Assembly (NCBI RefSeq): GCF_030253575.1
Contig: NC_080560.1
Coordinates: 41,153,001-41,217,000, forward strand
DNA: 64,000 nucleotides
Reading direction: 5' to 3'
Source of the DNA: Rhododendron vialii
Taxonomy: Eukaryota > Streptophyta > Magnoliopsida > Ericales > Ericaceae
A program made the translations under genes and the position numbers. The notes under the pieces are model-generated. The model made no database searches. It was not told where the DNA came from and worked only from the letters and a program-made list of their open reading frames with translations. Positions 22,017 to 33,761 of the stretch are shown in pieces (position 1 is the stretch's first letter; every line of letters begins with the position of its first letter).

Positions 22017-23020
22017 TTAGGATATGGACATGAGATCACAATGGAGCCAGCCGTTAATATACCAGCTGGTCATGCAATTGTCTTGTTATTTTGCTTCCTT
22101 GGATTTAGCTTATGGGTTTTGAATTTTGTATTTTTGAATACGTGGGGGAAGTAGATTGAAATATATTATTATCGTTAACCAAGTTCTAGTTTTCTGTTTT
22201 CTGTTTTCATTGCTATGAAGGTCTGGAGGTTCCGCCATGCTACACTGCATTTTCTATCTCTTTGTAACAGTTGAGGCTTGATGCATCGTACCATCATCTT
22301 TTCAAGTGAGTAGATTAGATTGGTCTTTTAGTTTTCACTTTTTATTCTGTTTAGATGACAGAGTCTAGATTTTACGATATACGTTGTCAATTTGGTCATT
22401 TGTTTTGCTCGTTATGTTCTGATTTTGTTGTCTTTCGTCGATAAGGATGGCCAAACAAATTTGTTCTCCGAGTTCATTTGTTAAATTACTGTAAAATTTA
22501 GGCTTCAGAATGCTAAAGGCTTTTGTGTTTGTGCTTTCTCTTGTAACGGAAGATATGCGTTCCTTGATCTTTGTAATTGTGTGTTCCCTCAATGATAATA
22601 TGAAATACCAGAAGAAGAAAAAAAGAGAGAGAGAACCTCAAACAAACAAACAAAAAATCGATTTTTCCCTATATTTTCTCCTCTGTTTTCACTTTCCCTT
22701 CCCGTTTTACTCCTTTCTTTCTTCAAATTCAAAGAAAGCCCTAAAACCACCGAGGGTCGTAGCACAGTGGTTCATGGCTTGCTCAATTTTTTTCCTCCCA
22801 CTAAGCCCCACCAGCTCAATTTTTTTTCCTCCTACTAAGCCCTTGGTGGGGTTGTAGTTGTTACGGCTCTTTGGTTTCTTCCGGGGTCAGCCGCAGCTAT
22901 GGAATCTCCATGGTCACATTCAGGAGAGAGCTGCTAACGACGAAGCCTTAAAAAAAGAAGATTCGCTCAAAAATGCTTTGGAGGCTGCTTTCAAGACCCT
23001 GTTGAATTGAGTGATTTGGT
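22017..23020. other. mTERF 3' flank, then CT-rich tract with a coding-like tail
   Basis: 22017-22600 is mTERF-type flank (also at 18200-18480). 22660-22860 is CT-rich and contains GTCGTAGCACAGTGG, similar to the A-box of tRNA-derived SINEs. At 22888-23007 one frame reads HGHIQERAANDEALKKEDSL, KNALEAAFKTLLN and stop, which looks like the end of a real protein (processed gene fragment) that I do not recognise. Confidence 0.35.
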
Positions 23021-23349
23021 AAGAAAGGAAGAGAAATGTAAAAATGATGATATTAATAATAATTAGTATTTTTTATTGGCTTATCCCTCGTTCCCATCTG
23101 AGTTTGGCCCAATTTTTCAGGGACTTTTGGCATGGTCTTCTCGGTGGTTTTCTTTTAATGTTTATAAGATTTATATTTACATCATATTTTTCATCTCGAT
23201 TCGATAAGAGGAATTGAAAAGGTATAAAACATAGACCAAAGTCGAAAAAAATTAGTACAGTATATAAGACGACTAAAAAATGCAAAAAAAAAAAAAAGAA
23301 AACGGTAAAAGTCGGACCAAACATAACAAAATGATGACAAAATACTCAC

Positions 23350-24020
23350 TTTTGTCATTGTATTTCATTTATATCATGCTCAATATACTTTTTCTTTCAA
23401 ATATTCTACAATACAAACAAACCCTTGATCACGCGCGATAGTAAATGAATTCATATTAGACTAAGGCTCCTAGATCATTATTTTTTTTGCTTTGGCTAAT
23501 AAAAATGGATAAAACTTCATAGCTAGACATATACTCGGGGTGTCCGGTTAACATCCACAACGCATCCTCCATTTTGCATTTTCAGATTTTCGGCGTTTGG
23601 CAGTAAATCCTTCATTTTGCATTTTTAGATTATTGGGCATTTGAGAGTAAATTTACAGAATGAATCATCGAAGAATTCATTCTTTAACCTGAACAATGAA
23701 ATCACAATTTGAAATCTCCCCATGAGAAGGGTTTGCATTCTCATTTTGAATACGGTTAATGTCCATTCAGGGACGGACCGATGTGGGTTGTGTGGGGGCA
23801 CGACTTTTACTCGATTTTTTTATATAATTATGCTAATATTCCTATTCTTAAACATTTCAATTATAGCTAATAAATTTATGATAGTGTTCCAATAAAATTA
23901 CTTGAAACAGCATTTACGGGGATATTTGTTTGTTTCATGCTAAATTTTTGGTACCATCTTTTTGTGTAAACACACCACTTCATGTTAATTATAAGATGAA
24001 GTTACATGTATATAGTCACG
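23350..24020. repeat. Dispersed repeat, copy B
   Basis: Partner of 14200-14720; the first 115 bp also match 20625-20740 (TGTATTTCATTTA, AATATTCTACAATA, GATAGTAAATGARTTCA). It contains an internal duplication near 23565-23640 (CCATTTTGCATTTT twice). It is non-coding. Confidence 0.65.
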
Positions 24021-24421
24021 GACTTGTCATTTTAGAGACAAAAATTTACTCCTACCAATTACGAAGTAATATATAATATAAATATACTAATTAAGCTTGT
24101 TAATTTGTGTGGTCATACAGGTGCGTTCAATTGGCATTTAATTTTGTTTACCCTAACATTACCCACTTTTTATATTGGTTGAAATGGTGTGGATCACATC
24201 ACAAAATGATGTCATTCTGATTGAAAAGTGTATTGCAGGGGCCATTTCAACCATAAAAGGGAGCGTGTGAACAAAATTGCGAGAAATTTTTCAGTAGGTG
24301 GGTATCACGTCACCCGGTTGATGTGGTGCTCGAGCGGGCACATCGAAACCGTCCAAAAGTGTTTTGCTATTTTGCTTCGTCCTATTTGACATGTGGGTAT
24401 GGCTACATTTCAATGATTTCA
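24021..24421. other. Intergenic with a dispersed repeat piece
   Basis: 24295-24365 matches 2330-2440 (GTGGGTATCACGTCAC, TGATGTGGTGCTCGAGCGGG). No gene is seen. Confidence 0.4.
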
Positions 24422-24673
24422 TTCTATCCCTTCGTCCTATTTGTTTGTCCATTATTCTTTGTCTCTTTTTTTGTGTGTGTCTATTGCGTATAACTTTTAA
24501 TTTATAATGTTTTTCATAATTTTAACTACTTTGTATTATAGAACAAATTAAAATCTATCAAATAAGATCTATATTTCATATTTTTGAAGATTCACATTGA
24601 AAGATATACGCTATAGACATAAAAGAGACAAAAGAAATAAAATAATGGACAAACAAAATGAGACAGAGAAAAT
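24422..24673. mobile_element. Stowaway-like MITE, about 250 bp
   Basis: The ends TATCCCTTCGTCCTATTTG and CAAAATGAGACAGAGAAAATA are inverted. TTTGTTTGTCCATTATT and its inverse AATAATGGACAAACAAA extend the terminal repeat to about 45 bp. It is AT-rich and non-coding. Confidence 0.65.
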
Positions 24674-24904
24674 ATATTTGTAACGTTGAGGCTTGATGCA
24701 ATGTACCATCATCTTTTCTTTTTTTTATTTTTTGGAAACGGAAATGGGTTTTCCTATTATCCCGAGAGGACGTGTTGTTTCCATCCGAATCATTCATGCT
24801 CGACAATAGACGGCTCAGATTTCATCTCGACAATACACGGATGGACTACAGGAACTCACATTTCGGGGAGACGCCAAAACCTCGGGATAGCCTTGAGGAG
24901 AAGA

Positions 24905-24967
24905 ACAAAAATGCTACACTTACAACATTTTTCTACAATATGTTTACAATATGGTGACGTGGTCAGG
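24905..24967. repeat. Half copy of the 25548-25688 hairpin element
   Basis: GCTACACTTACAACATTT and ACAATATGGTGACGTGG match one arm of the hairpin 600 bp downstream. The second arm is absent. Confidence 0.55.
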
Positions 24968-25547
24968 AGACCCACTCATTTTATCCAGCCAAAAAAAATA
25001 AAAAACAGGAAAACTACTCAAAAAATGAAATTTACAAGCCAATCAGGCCTAAACAAGAAGAGAAAGAAACTACTCCATTCCTGACAAAAACAGAATTTTA
25101 AACTGGAATTCTCAATTAAAAAGTTGTAAGATTGGATCAAACACTTACATTCATTCTATCGAACTTATTTTCAACAGTCGCTTGGAAAAATATTTTAAAA
25201 TTAACAAACTAGTCGAATCATTTTTGTGGAACTCAAAAGTGGATCCACAATAAATCTGTGCAGAATCTGTGCGTGTAGTGTTTTGAAAAATCAAATAATA
25301 GAAAGCGAAAAATCTACAGCCTCTGCCGGGTGGCTTACTTATTCTGCACCGATGTTACGTGGGGTCCACTTTGGGTCCCGCACCAAAAAACGAAATCGTT
25401 CAATAATTTAAAAAAAAAATCGAGCAGACTCTTACAAATCTTAAAAATCAGCTTAATCTCATATATATATAGATGATTAAATCCAATTTTTAAAATTTTT
25501 TTCATTCAGATTTCATAAGATTTCAGAACGAGTTTTTATTCAAGAAT

Positions 25548-25688
25548 GCTACGCTTATAACATTTCATTACAACATGTATACAACATGCTGACGTGGCAC
25601 TGGTTCCCATCAACTTACAACATTCCATTCAGTGCCACGTCAGCATGTTGTATACATGTTGTAATGGAATGTTGTAAAAGCGCAGCAT
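25548..25688. mobile_element. Hairpin MITE next to the Lunapark promoter
   Basis: Arms 25548-25603 and 25630-25688 are nearly exact inverse copies (ACAACATGTATACAACATGC, TGACGTGGCACTG) around a 26-nt loop. The arms carry TGACGTGG, an ACGT-core bZIP-type site, on both strands. It lies within about 200 bp of the inferred Lunapark transcription start. Confidence 0.75.
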
Positions 25689-25699
25689 CGCTCGTTTTT

Positions 25700-26020
25700 A
25701 TTAAAAAAATTATTTTCGGATTTTGCGTGGGGACCCGTCGGCGGCCGTAGAAGGAAGCATCGATAGAATAGATTCTGATTTCCAAACGAAGTAACCAAAA
25801 CCGGAAAGTATATAGAGAAGTCTGAAATGAAAACTCGGCGTGGCGGGAGATCCCAAATCCAGAGTTGCATCGCAGCGGCAAGTTGCCGACTTTTGAATGT
25901 GATCTGCGAGCGAAGTAATTCGATACAGAGGATCAACAAATTCTAGGTTTTCCTTTGTAATCGTCGCCACATACATCCCAACTTCTGCGCGATTACGACC
26001 AGCCCATAATCGAGCAGGTA
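25700..26020 (+). promoter_or_regulatory. Inferred Lunapark promoter and 5' UTR exon
   Basis: A less AT-rich stretch ends in ATAATCGAGCAG followed by GTAACC and a CT-rich run, a good donor context at 26020/26021. With an AG at 28508-28509 just before the coding ATG, this would give a 5'-UTR intron of about 2.5 kb. The exon content is inferred from sequence character only. Confidence 0.4.
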
Positions 26021-26114
26021 ACCCCCCTCCCCCCTCTCTCTCTCTCCTTAATTTAGATGCTGCTTAAACGTGACGCCTTTGTTTGGAAATCTTTGGGTAT
26101 TTTAGTTTTGGCAG

Positions 26115-26188
26115 TGGGTGGAGGGAGAAATAGGGTAATGATCGGAGAGAGTGGGTGGAGGGAGAAATAGGGTAATGATCGGAGAGAG
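26115..26188. repeat. Tandem duplication, 2 x 37 bp
   Basis: The GTGGGTGGAGGGAGAAATAG unit with GGTAATGATCGGAGAGA is repeated exactly, inside the inferred 5'-UTR intron of Lunapark. Confidence 0.9.
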
Positions 26189-28512
26189 GAAAAATAAGTA
26201 GAGAGAGAAATGAAAGTAATAGTTTGAGAAATAGAGCAATGATTGAAGAGAAAAATAAGGTAATGATTAGAAAACAAAACTAAAACAAAGTTAAACTTAA
26301 AAACGAACAAAGCGGGCCTAGTAAGTAAGTAATCACTTGTTGAAAGAGTATTACGATGTCCGATCCACACACCAGGTATGATAGCAATTTGATGCAGATG
26401 CACTAGTTCACCACTCTATTAGTTGCTTTCTAGGCTTCTACCCGGGGCAGGCCCTTAATATAGCTTCTTTTACATTGTGAATCTTTCGCACGTAGCTTTA
26501 ACGCGTTATATATGAGCAGGTCATTTGGGGCCTAAGGTGGGGTTTGAAAATGGGGCCTCCCATTTTTTTCCGCTAACTTACAAATTGACGCCACCTTTTG
26601 TAGTTCAAATCTGTTTGCGTAAAGAATGTAGGGAGCAAGACTCGAACGCAGTTTGCACGTGTTTAAACCACGTGGATCTTACCGTCTCACGACACTCACC
26701 TATTTGAAGAATTTTTGATATATATTATATTTAATGTTTGTTGTATTTCGGGGCCCTATTATTGGGCCAAAAACTGGAGGCCTACGGCATTCGCCTGGTG
26801 GGCCTATCCCCAGGGTCAGGCCTTTATATGAGTTTAGATCCATAATTCCCGGGCTTGTATGGAATATGGATCCTTACCTGGAACACGCTAGCTTAAGCTA
26901 TCGACTTGTAAAGCCAAGCCCACGTTTTGTCTAGCTGAAATTTGTCACGCTCATAATTTCATTGAAACGTAAGCTTTGTTTTTTTTTTTTTTCCTTTCCA
27001 TATTGCAATTTTATGATGTCCGAAGAGAAAAAATTCAGGAAGCTCACCCAAAAGGGCTAGCCATGGACAATAGGATTGTTACTCCTACAGTCCTACTTGC
27101 GTAACCTAGATACCGAGCCAACTTTCAAAGCAGGGTAGGTGATAGACATAGGTCATATCGTCGATAAGGGATTGATCGCTAAAGTCATTATGGCTCAGCT
27201 TTTTTCCTTAGCCGCTATGACTTTACACACTAGATTAATCCATAGGCTTAGTAAACAGTGTCCTTGGATCCACAGACTTTCGCACAAGCTAGCTCTGATA
27301 TTGTAAGTAAAACAACCACGACAAATCACCTGAAAGTACTCTCAAAGAAGATGTACACATCTAGTGAATGACTTTCAGCCCTTCCTTTGTCCCGGACTCT
27401 AGTCAGTGAGCTCCGATTTTGACTGCACACTTGAGATGGGGACAACATCGTTTGAGGATCTTTGGTAGAAATCATTTAAAAACCTGGTAATTAAGGTGCG
27501 GGGTGCCCTCAGGTTTTTATACTCTACATCTACATCATTTTCACACCTAGATAATGCGGGACTTTGCTTCGCATCCTCCATTACACACAGTGTGTTAACA
27601 ACACCTTCCTTGTTCATGTTGAGGACGTGCACTCTCCTAATATCCTTGGGTACTTTTCTGATGGTACAGTGGTACATTGTATGGGGTAGAATTAGACCTG
27701 AAAAGCTAGTTGTTTAGGTGACCTTGCTCTCATGCTTGTGCATTTCACATTAACTTCTTTACCAAAGATACGTGACATTGCTTCTTGCAAAAGGGGTAGC
27801 CAAGGACACCAAGATCACCATGCAAAATTTTAACATTGGATAGGGTCATTTCTTACTTCCTAAGTTGAAGTGCTAGAGTCACTCCCAGTCCCAGGCACAG
27901 GATATAGTAGCTAGAGTTACTTTACAGAGAATAATACCTTTCTAGGATTCACGCAATGATTCCTCAAACCCATACAGTCGTGCTCTATGATTGGCCCTTA
28001 TATCATAAGTACCTACTATAGGAAATCACTAAAAGGGTTATCCAACGCAATGTCGTTTGGATTCATTGTATGCCTAAAATCACCCATGAAAACTTACAGT
28101 GTGGGATGGCTTACCAATTGTATATTTGTAAACCATGCACTTCTGCTTTTCTTAAAGAGAGCAGCTTTTTAAATCCAGATTCAAGATTCAATGTTAAATT
28201 TTTTAGGAAGATTGTTCATTGGTTCTTACTTATTTACAAAAGTCGGTGCCTAGATTCTCTTAGGCTAGAAAGTGTTACCTATGATCTCACATGCCTCAAG
28301 GGGAATATGATCTTAGTGCCTCCGGTACCGTCAATCAATGTTCTTTCATGGTGAACTTTTTTTGGTATGTATACCCATTCATCACTATTCTAGGCTTTCT
28401 AGCTAATATAGTTGTATTTCTTCATTTACCTTTTTTGGCCTACCAGTTTAGATTAGTTAACGTATACCAAATGAATCTATTTGTGTTTCTGAGTTAGAAA
28501 TAACCCGTAGGA
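26189..28512. other. Inferred 5'-UTR intron of Lunapark; degraded repeats
   Basis: No coding exon is recognised. 26520-26900 is GC-richer and resembles dispersed repeat DNA. On the minus strand at about 26640-26700 a GTTCGAGTCTTGC word resembles a tRNA B-box (possible SINE). AGCTCTGATATTG near 27293 resembles a reversed primer-binding site, but no flanking repeats were found. Confidence 0.35.
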
Positions 28513-31158
28513 ATGGCTGAAGAGTCCAATAAGGCCCAAGAGACAGGAAAGAATTTGGATGTGCTTGCTACTGAAAAAAATGACAGTGCGACCATTGTGA
28601 AGAAGAAGCGGAAAGGAGTAATATCTCGAATTTGGAATGGACTCTTTAGACAGCACAGTGATGACTTTGAGAAGAGACTGCAACACATTTCAAAGGAAGA
28701 AGCTACTGTTCTTGCTAGAATGAAAAAGAGATCTCGAAGTTGGAGATGGATGATTAGGCATCTGATAATATTCTCTGTTATTTTTGAGGTAAGATGTGTT
28801 TCCTTTTATTTCTTTATATTGGGACTGAGAATTTGTTTGTGACATAAAAGTTTAGGTATGCATTTGCAAAACTTCATAGTTATTATCATTTGAGTTTTCT
28901 TCATGTAGATTGTAGAGTGGTGTATAGGCTCTTTTTTTATTGGTCTCTTTTGGTGTTGGCCTTTTGGTTCTCTTTTGTACATGGGTGGCATTCCCTTGAT
29001 GCCTTTTTCTTGAGGAACATTGTTGAGAGTAGTCTAGTTGGGGCATTGCATCCTGGTACTGGCTCAAACAAGTTTGCTTTTAATGGCAAGTTTGGAATGT
29101 GAGAATTTGAGTTATATTGCTCTTGGACAGTTTTCTAGATTGTTATGGTAAAAGTAAACTTCAATCTGAATTGTTTTTTTCTTTGCTTCTGATTGATATT
29201 TTCTTTTAGCGGGTGATGTTTGCCTGTCCATGAATGTTGAAGAAATATAAGTGGCTTATTGTGTCATTGTGTTTTCCAGTTCCTTGTTGATTGGTAATTG
29301 CATTTTTGCTTCATTCAGTGCGAAAGCACTACTTTATTCAGTCTATATTCTCTAAGTCCTTTGAGTATTAAGATAATTTCCGTTGCCAGGTTATTGCAGT
29401 GATTTATGCTATCATGACAACAAGGTCCTTAGATTTGAACTGGAAAATGAGGGCATTTCGTGTTCTGCCAATTTTTCTTTTGCCGGGGTTATCGTCTGTT
29501 ACTTACTCAGCACTTGTAACCTTCACAAGGATGTGTAAGTATCTGAAAACTCTTCCAGAATGCTGTATTGTCCTAATATGTCTCATATTACATTTTTTGT
29601 TTTTTGATTCACAATTTTACTTTTGTTATTTTCCTCTTTTCTGATCAATAAATTTCTCTCTTGTCTGTTAATACTTGGGCAGAGGATTTCCTTTGATTTG
29701 GGCTGCCTGTGAACTTTTTGTTTGTTTTTTTGTATTTTTGCTAGGTCTATGGTGTTGGAATCTGGAATCTGTTTAATTTTGACTTCTTTTGAATCCTTCG
29801 TTTTAGATTATTGTCGGATGCTTTGCTTCAATTATTTGGCTCAACTGGCTTTTGAAGCAATTTAGGATTGCAAATTTCGTTCCTCAGTTGTGTCTTTGTT
29901 AGAGAGTACATTCTCTTCGGAAACTTAGGATCCTGGACTAATAAAAAACATGCTTTTTGGAATTTAGCATCGTGCCTTAGGTCGCTTCATACATTGATTG
30001 CTAAATGAGTGCCTTAGGTCACTAGTGAGTTCTCTGCCGATGTCCTTTTTCATACCAGGCAACAATGGGAATACAAATAAAAAATTGCTATACCAAAATC
30101 AGCAAGGCACCAATTAAAATCAAGAAGGGAAGTTATTTTTTGGTAATTATATGCACAAAAGGAGTATTGAGGTAATCTAGCCATAGTGTTTATTATATGA
30201 GAACTAGGATTCAATATGATATTGTTCAATTCTCAAGCTATGACTGTATGACAGAAAACATACAAGCCATGTTGAAATTCTTCAGGTGCGGTTATTCTCA
30301 GTGCTGGTTCATAAGCTCTCTGGCTTCAGAATTGTTAAAATTTTGGTTAGATGGAGCTGATTTTTGTTGAGGAGTGTAGTGGAGGGCTGGGCTGGGCTGT
30401 GGTTGGTTTCAGTGGAGAGTTATCCGTGGGTATAATGGTGTGGTTGGTGGGTTTTGGTGGTGACTTGGGGGTTTGCTGTGTGGGGTATATGAGATGTACT
30501 AGAAACTTACCTTGCGGGGAAAAATGACCAACTCTTAAAAAAAGAGGGTTTGGGCACTTGCCCTTTACTTGGATTGAACTAGTTTTTACCATATTTATTT
30601 CCATGCTGATAATATTCCTAATTCAAGTCATTTTGGTTTCTACTTTTGTTATTTGCAAAAGGAAGTTGACCTGTGCATCTGCATGATTAAGTCTTTTGTT
30701 CCCCGTTTGGTACGACGTCACACACTCACAGTTATAACTATTTCGTGGATTTGGAAAACCATACAGGGGCATCCTGACCAGAAATGGGCTCTCATTTTTC
30801 CATGCTTTCGTGTGTGATCTCATAGGTGACCGTAAGGATCAGAAAACTTTGGAAAAGCTTCGGGCTGAAAGGCAAGAAAAGATTGATGAGCTTAAAGAGA
30901 AGACAAATTACTATATTACACAACAGCTGATTCAGGTGATATGACTACAGAGCAAGTACCGTTCTATTATTAATTTGTGGCGTCTTGCTACTATTTGATC
31001 TCTCTGTGCAGTATTAGTGAACTATTTATTTTTCAAAATGTGAACACATGGGTTGATTTGCAACTGGATGTGGATTAGCCAATTATAGCAGATAGTACCA
31101 CCATCATTCATCTAATCCAAAGCCCCAACCATTTTGCCATACCAACCAAAGCCCAAAA

Positions 31159-31204
<46 letters not shown>

Positions 31205-33186
31205 TTGCTTCATGCTCAAATTTAAGCTCGCCATCAAACACAATAATCCCAGTTGATCTAACAAGCTTGACTTGAATTTGGTTGTTGGGGGTTGGATTGT
31301 TGCAATCATAGGTTTATAAATTTGAAATGGTAGTGGTTTGATTTGATTGTGCAAGGTTTTAATTTGAATTGTGTTGAATTGATCAAAGAGAATTTGGGGT
31401 GGTTTAAGGTTTGGATGTGTAATTGCTAACATTAGAGGTAAACAAGGATGTGAGCCCTAGCGCAAAATCTGCCTCTTTTTTCACAGCCCAATCCCCAAAC
31501 CATCGTAGTTGACCACCATCCCCAAACCCCTCACTAAGGCAAGGTCAACAGTGGAAGAGTGGGTTGGCTTGACAACTGTTGGCATTAATCTGGAAGTGAT
31601 CATTGGCTTTGGTTGTAAATCTAGGTTAAGGTATGGAGTTCTTAGTCCGGAGTAGTGTGAAGAATAGAGTGTTTAGGCTGTGGATAAGATTATACGTCTG
31701 TTTCGGCAATGGTGAAAATGGGATGTTTGAAAAGCAACAAGACGATATCAGACTTTCCCCTGGCATCACTAACACTGTTTGTATGGGAAGGGAAATCAGA
31801 TACTGGTGACTAAAGCATGAGGGAGGTTACTTCATTTTTTAATAACCTTACGGGAGGTTCTTGTAATTGTCTAGGTCAGTCGGCGTAATTTAGCCTTTGA
31901 AAATTTAGGTGAAAGAGTTGTTGAAAAGATGGGGAGCAAAAGAGATAGTGTTGTCAATTGCAAAATAGGCAGGCATAAAATGCTGCCAATGTTCTGTATG
32001 AACTACTCCTCCTTAGAGAGAAATTGTTGAGATTCACCAGCTTCCTGTGGCTTGTTGGCTTCCTGTCCCCTTTGGAAGCTCTGGTCCCTGGGTTCAAGAC
32101 TGGTGCTGACAAGCCCTGAATTGTTGGGATTCATGAGCGAAGCCGTATGATGGTTTAAGATTTTTGTGGAGCCTTTCGTTCCCCCTTCTGGGGAGTGTAT
32201 GTCGTTCGGTATTCATGTTATATTTCTCGTTTTCTACATTAATGCCTCTTCTCAGTCATAAGACCGTATCTGCAAAATTGAGCCAATTTCCATATTGCCT
32301 AGCGAATGAAATACTTTCCATACCTGAAATGCTTCGTATATTAATTGCAAAATTTCTACTGCAGAGGTATGACCCTGACCCAGCAGCAAAGGCAGCTGCT
32401 GCAAGTGTCCTCGCATCCAAATTGGGTACAGATTCTGGCTTGAAAGTGTATGTAGGAGATGACTCTAAGCTCAATGCCCCAACAGGAAAGAGCAACGATG
32501 TTGAGGCTGTCCAATCTACTGGTCTTCGACATAGAAATCAGCCCCGTACAAGATCCAGTGGCACAGGGAGCTGTCTGTTGCAACACACTGACGAACAAAT
32601 GCTCCATAATACAGGGAATGAGGGTTCTGAGACTTCTGAGCAGAATCAGGTGGTTGTGGAACATCATAATCCAGGATCAACCACGCAAGATGGAGGGTGG
32701 ATTGCTCAGATTGCAGCATTGCTGGTGGGTGAGGATCCAACACAGTCTTATGCTCTAATTTGCGGCAACTGCCATATGCACAATGGTGAGTAAACTTCGG
32801 TGCCCATCTTTTAGACAAACATAAGAAGAGATTGACAATGCTTAGCATAATCGGTTTGGCTTTGTGCAGAATGTGGTGATAAAAGGTAATTTGTTGTCCT
32901 ATCATTTTGTGCAGGGCTTGCGAGGAAGGAGGAATTCCCATACATAGTATACTATTGCCCACACTGCAATGCCCTGAATCGGTCAAAACATCTTGGTGTT
33001 TCTGGTTCCAACTCCCCTAGTATGAGCCCCGAAATGGCAAAGAGCAGTACGCCACCGGACAGCGGTGGTGTTACAGTGAGTGAAATAATTCCTGCAAGTA
33101 GTAGCCCAGTGACAGCTGCTGTCGAAAATACAGAAGGAAGCGGAAGACACGTGTCTGGGGATTCGGATCCAATTAGTCCTAGTTGA
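28513..33186 (+). CDS. LNP: Lunapark ER three-way-junction protein (407 aa, 5 coding exons)
   Basis: Coding exons: 28513-28788, 29390-29534, 30826-30935, 32365-32785, 32915-33186; all junctions are GT-AG and phases agree (1224 nt with stop). The product matches plant Lunapark (Arabidopsis LNP1/LNP2), which stabilises three-way junctions of the tubular ER. Features: cytosolic N-terminus with DDFEKRLQHISKEEATVLAR; two hydrophobic hairpin segments, about residues 81-103 (RHLIIFSVIFEVIAVIYAIM) and 118-137 (VLPIFLLPGLSSVTYSALVT); a charged coiled coil at about 142-177 (DQKTLEKLRAERQEKIDELK); RYDPDPAAKAAAASVLASKL; and a zinc ribbon with Cys310, Cys313, Cys332 and Cys335. The first Cys pair is in exon 4 and the second in exon 5, with NGLARKEEFPYI between. 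The C-terminus is a Ser-rich tail. All key residues are present. It lies inside the mTERF array, and its last exon has been copied downstream. Confidence 0.96.
31160..31201. repeat. (CT)n microsatellite in Lunapark intron 3
   Basis: About 20 uninterrupted CT dinucleotides within the intron 30936-32364. The rest of that intron shows no element I recognise. Confidence 0.95.
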
Positions 33187-33640
33187 AGGCAGACTTCAGG
33201 TGGAATTATAACGGCAAAGGGTTTGGTTTTGTGTGCTTTTGAGGATCATACTTCTTCATAGGACAGAGCGCTTTGAGTGCAGAGACTGCTCGAGCTTGCT
33301 TCTTGTTTCTTTGTGTAATTTTAGTTCTTTTAAAGGTTTAACTAAATCATAAGGCGTGTTCCATCACTAGCCTGTTTGGGTTTATGCCGGTTAAATTTCT
33401 GCGATTCGGCAAAGTTCCTGACATATGCTCAATACATGTGTTGTGGTGCTGACAGTGTATAAAGGAAGCCGTTATTTGTATTTGAATTATGAGATGTTTT
33501 TATAGATGTCCCCGAACCGCCCGTTCGCCTAAATATGTAGTTCCATTTGAGATCAATATGGAAACATTTTACAGGATTTACGTCTCAAACTTCAGGAGAT
33601 TTTATCTAGTGCGTTGGCAGGCCTATATGGATGTCCTTTT
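33187..33640 (+). other. Lunapark 3' UTR and flank
   Basis: Sequence after the stop (GGCAGACTTCAGGTGGAATT onward) is conserved in the two downstream copies up to TATRTGGATGTCCTTTT, where the foldback insertions begin in this copy. Confidence 0.7.
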
Positions 33641-33644
33641 TTTC

Positions 33645-33740
33645 GCTTTACTTTTTATTGATGGTGCTCCACTTTGTTCATAAAGTTACTAGTAACTTCA
33701 CGTTAAAAGTGGAGCACCATTAGTAAAAAGTAGAGCGCAA
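33645..33740. mobile_element. Small foldback element
   Basis: GCTTTACTTTTTATTGATGG with TGCTCCACTTT on the left and its inverse on the right (AGTGGAGCACCATTAGTAAA to GAGCGC) leave a loop of about 30 nt around 33685. It is absent from the homologous place in the two derived units. Confidence 0.75.
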
Positions 33741-33761
33741 AAATCAGTTTTTAAACTTTAA

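Noticed and set aside
24686-25084. 132-codon plus-strand ORF upstream of Lunapark
   Set aside because: It overlaps a MITE arm and AT-rich repeats, has low-complexity composition and no recognisable domain.
27285-27310. Reversed primer-binding-site-like AGCTCTGATATTG
   Set aside because: No terminal repeats, purine tract or coding domain could be found around it.
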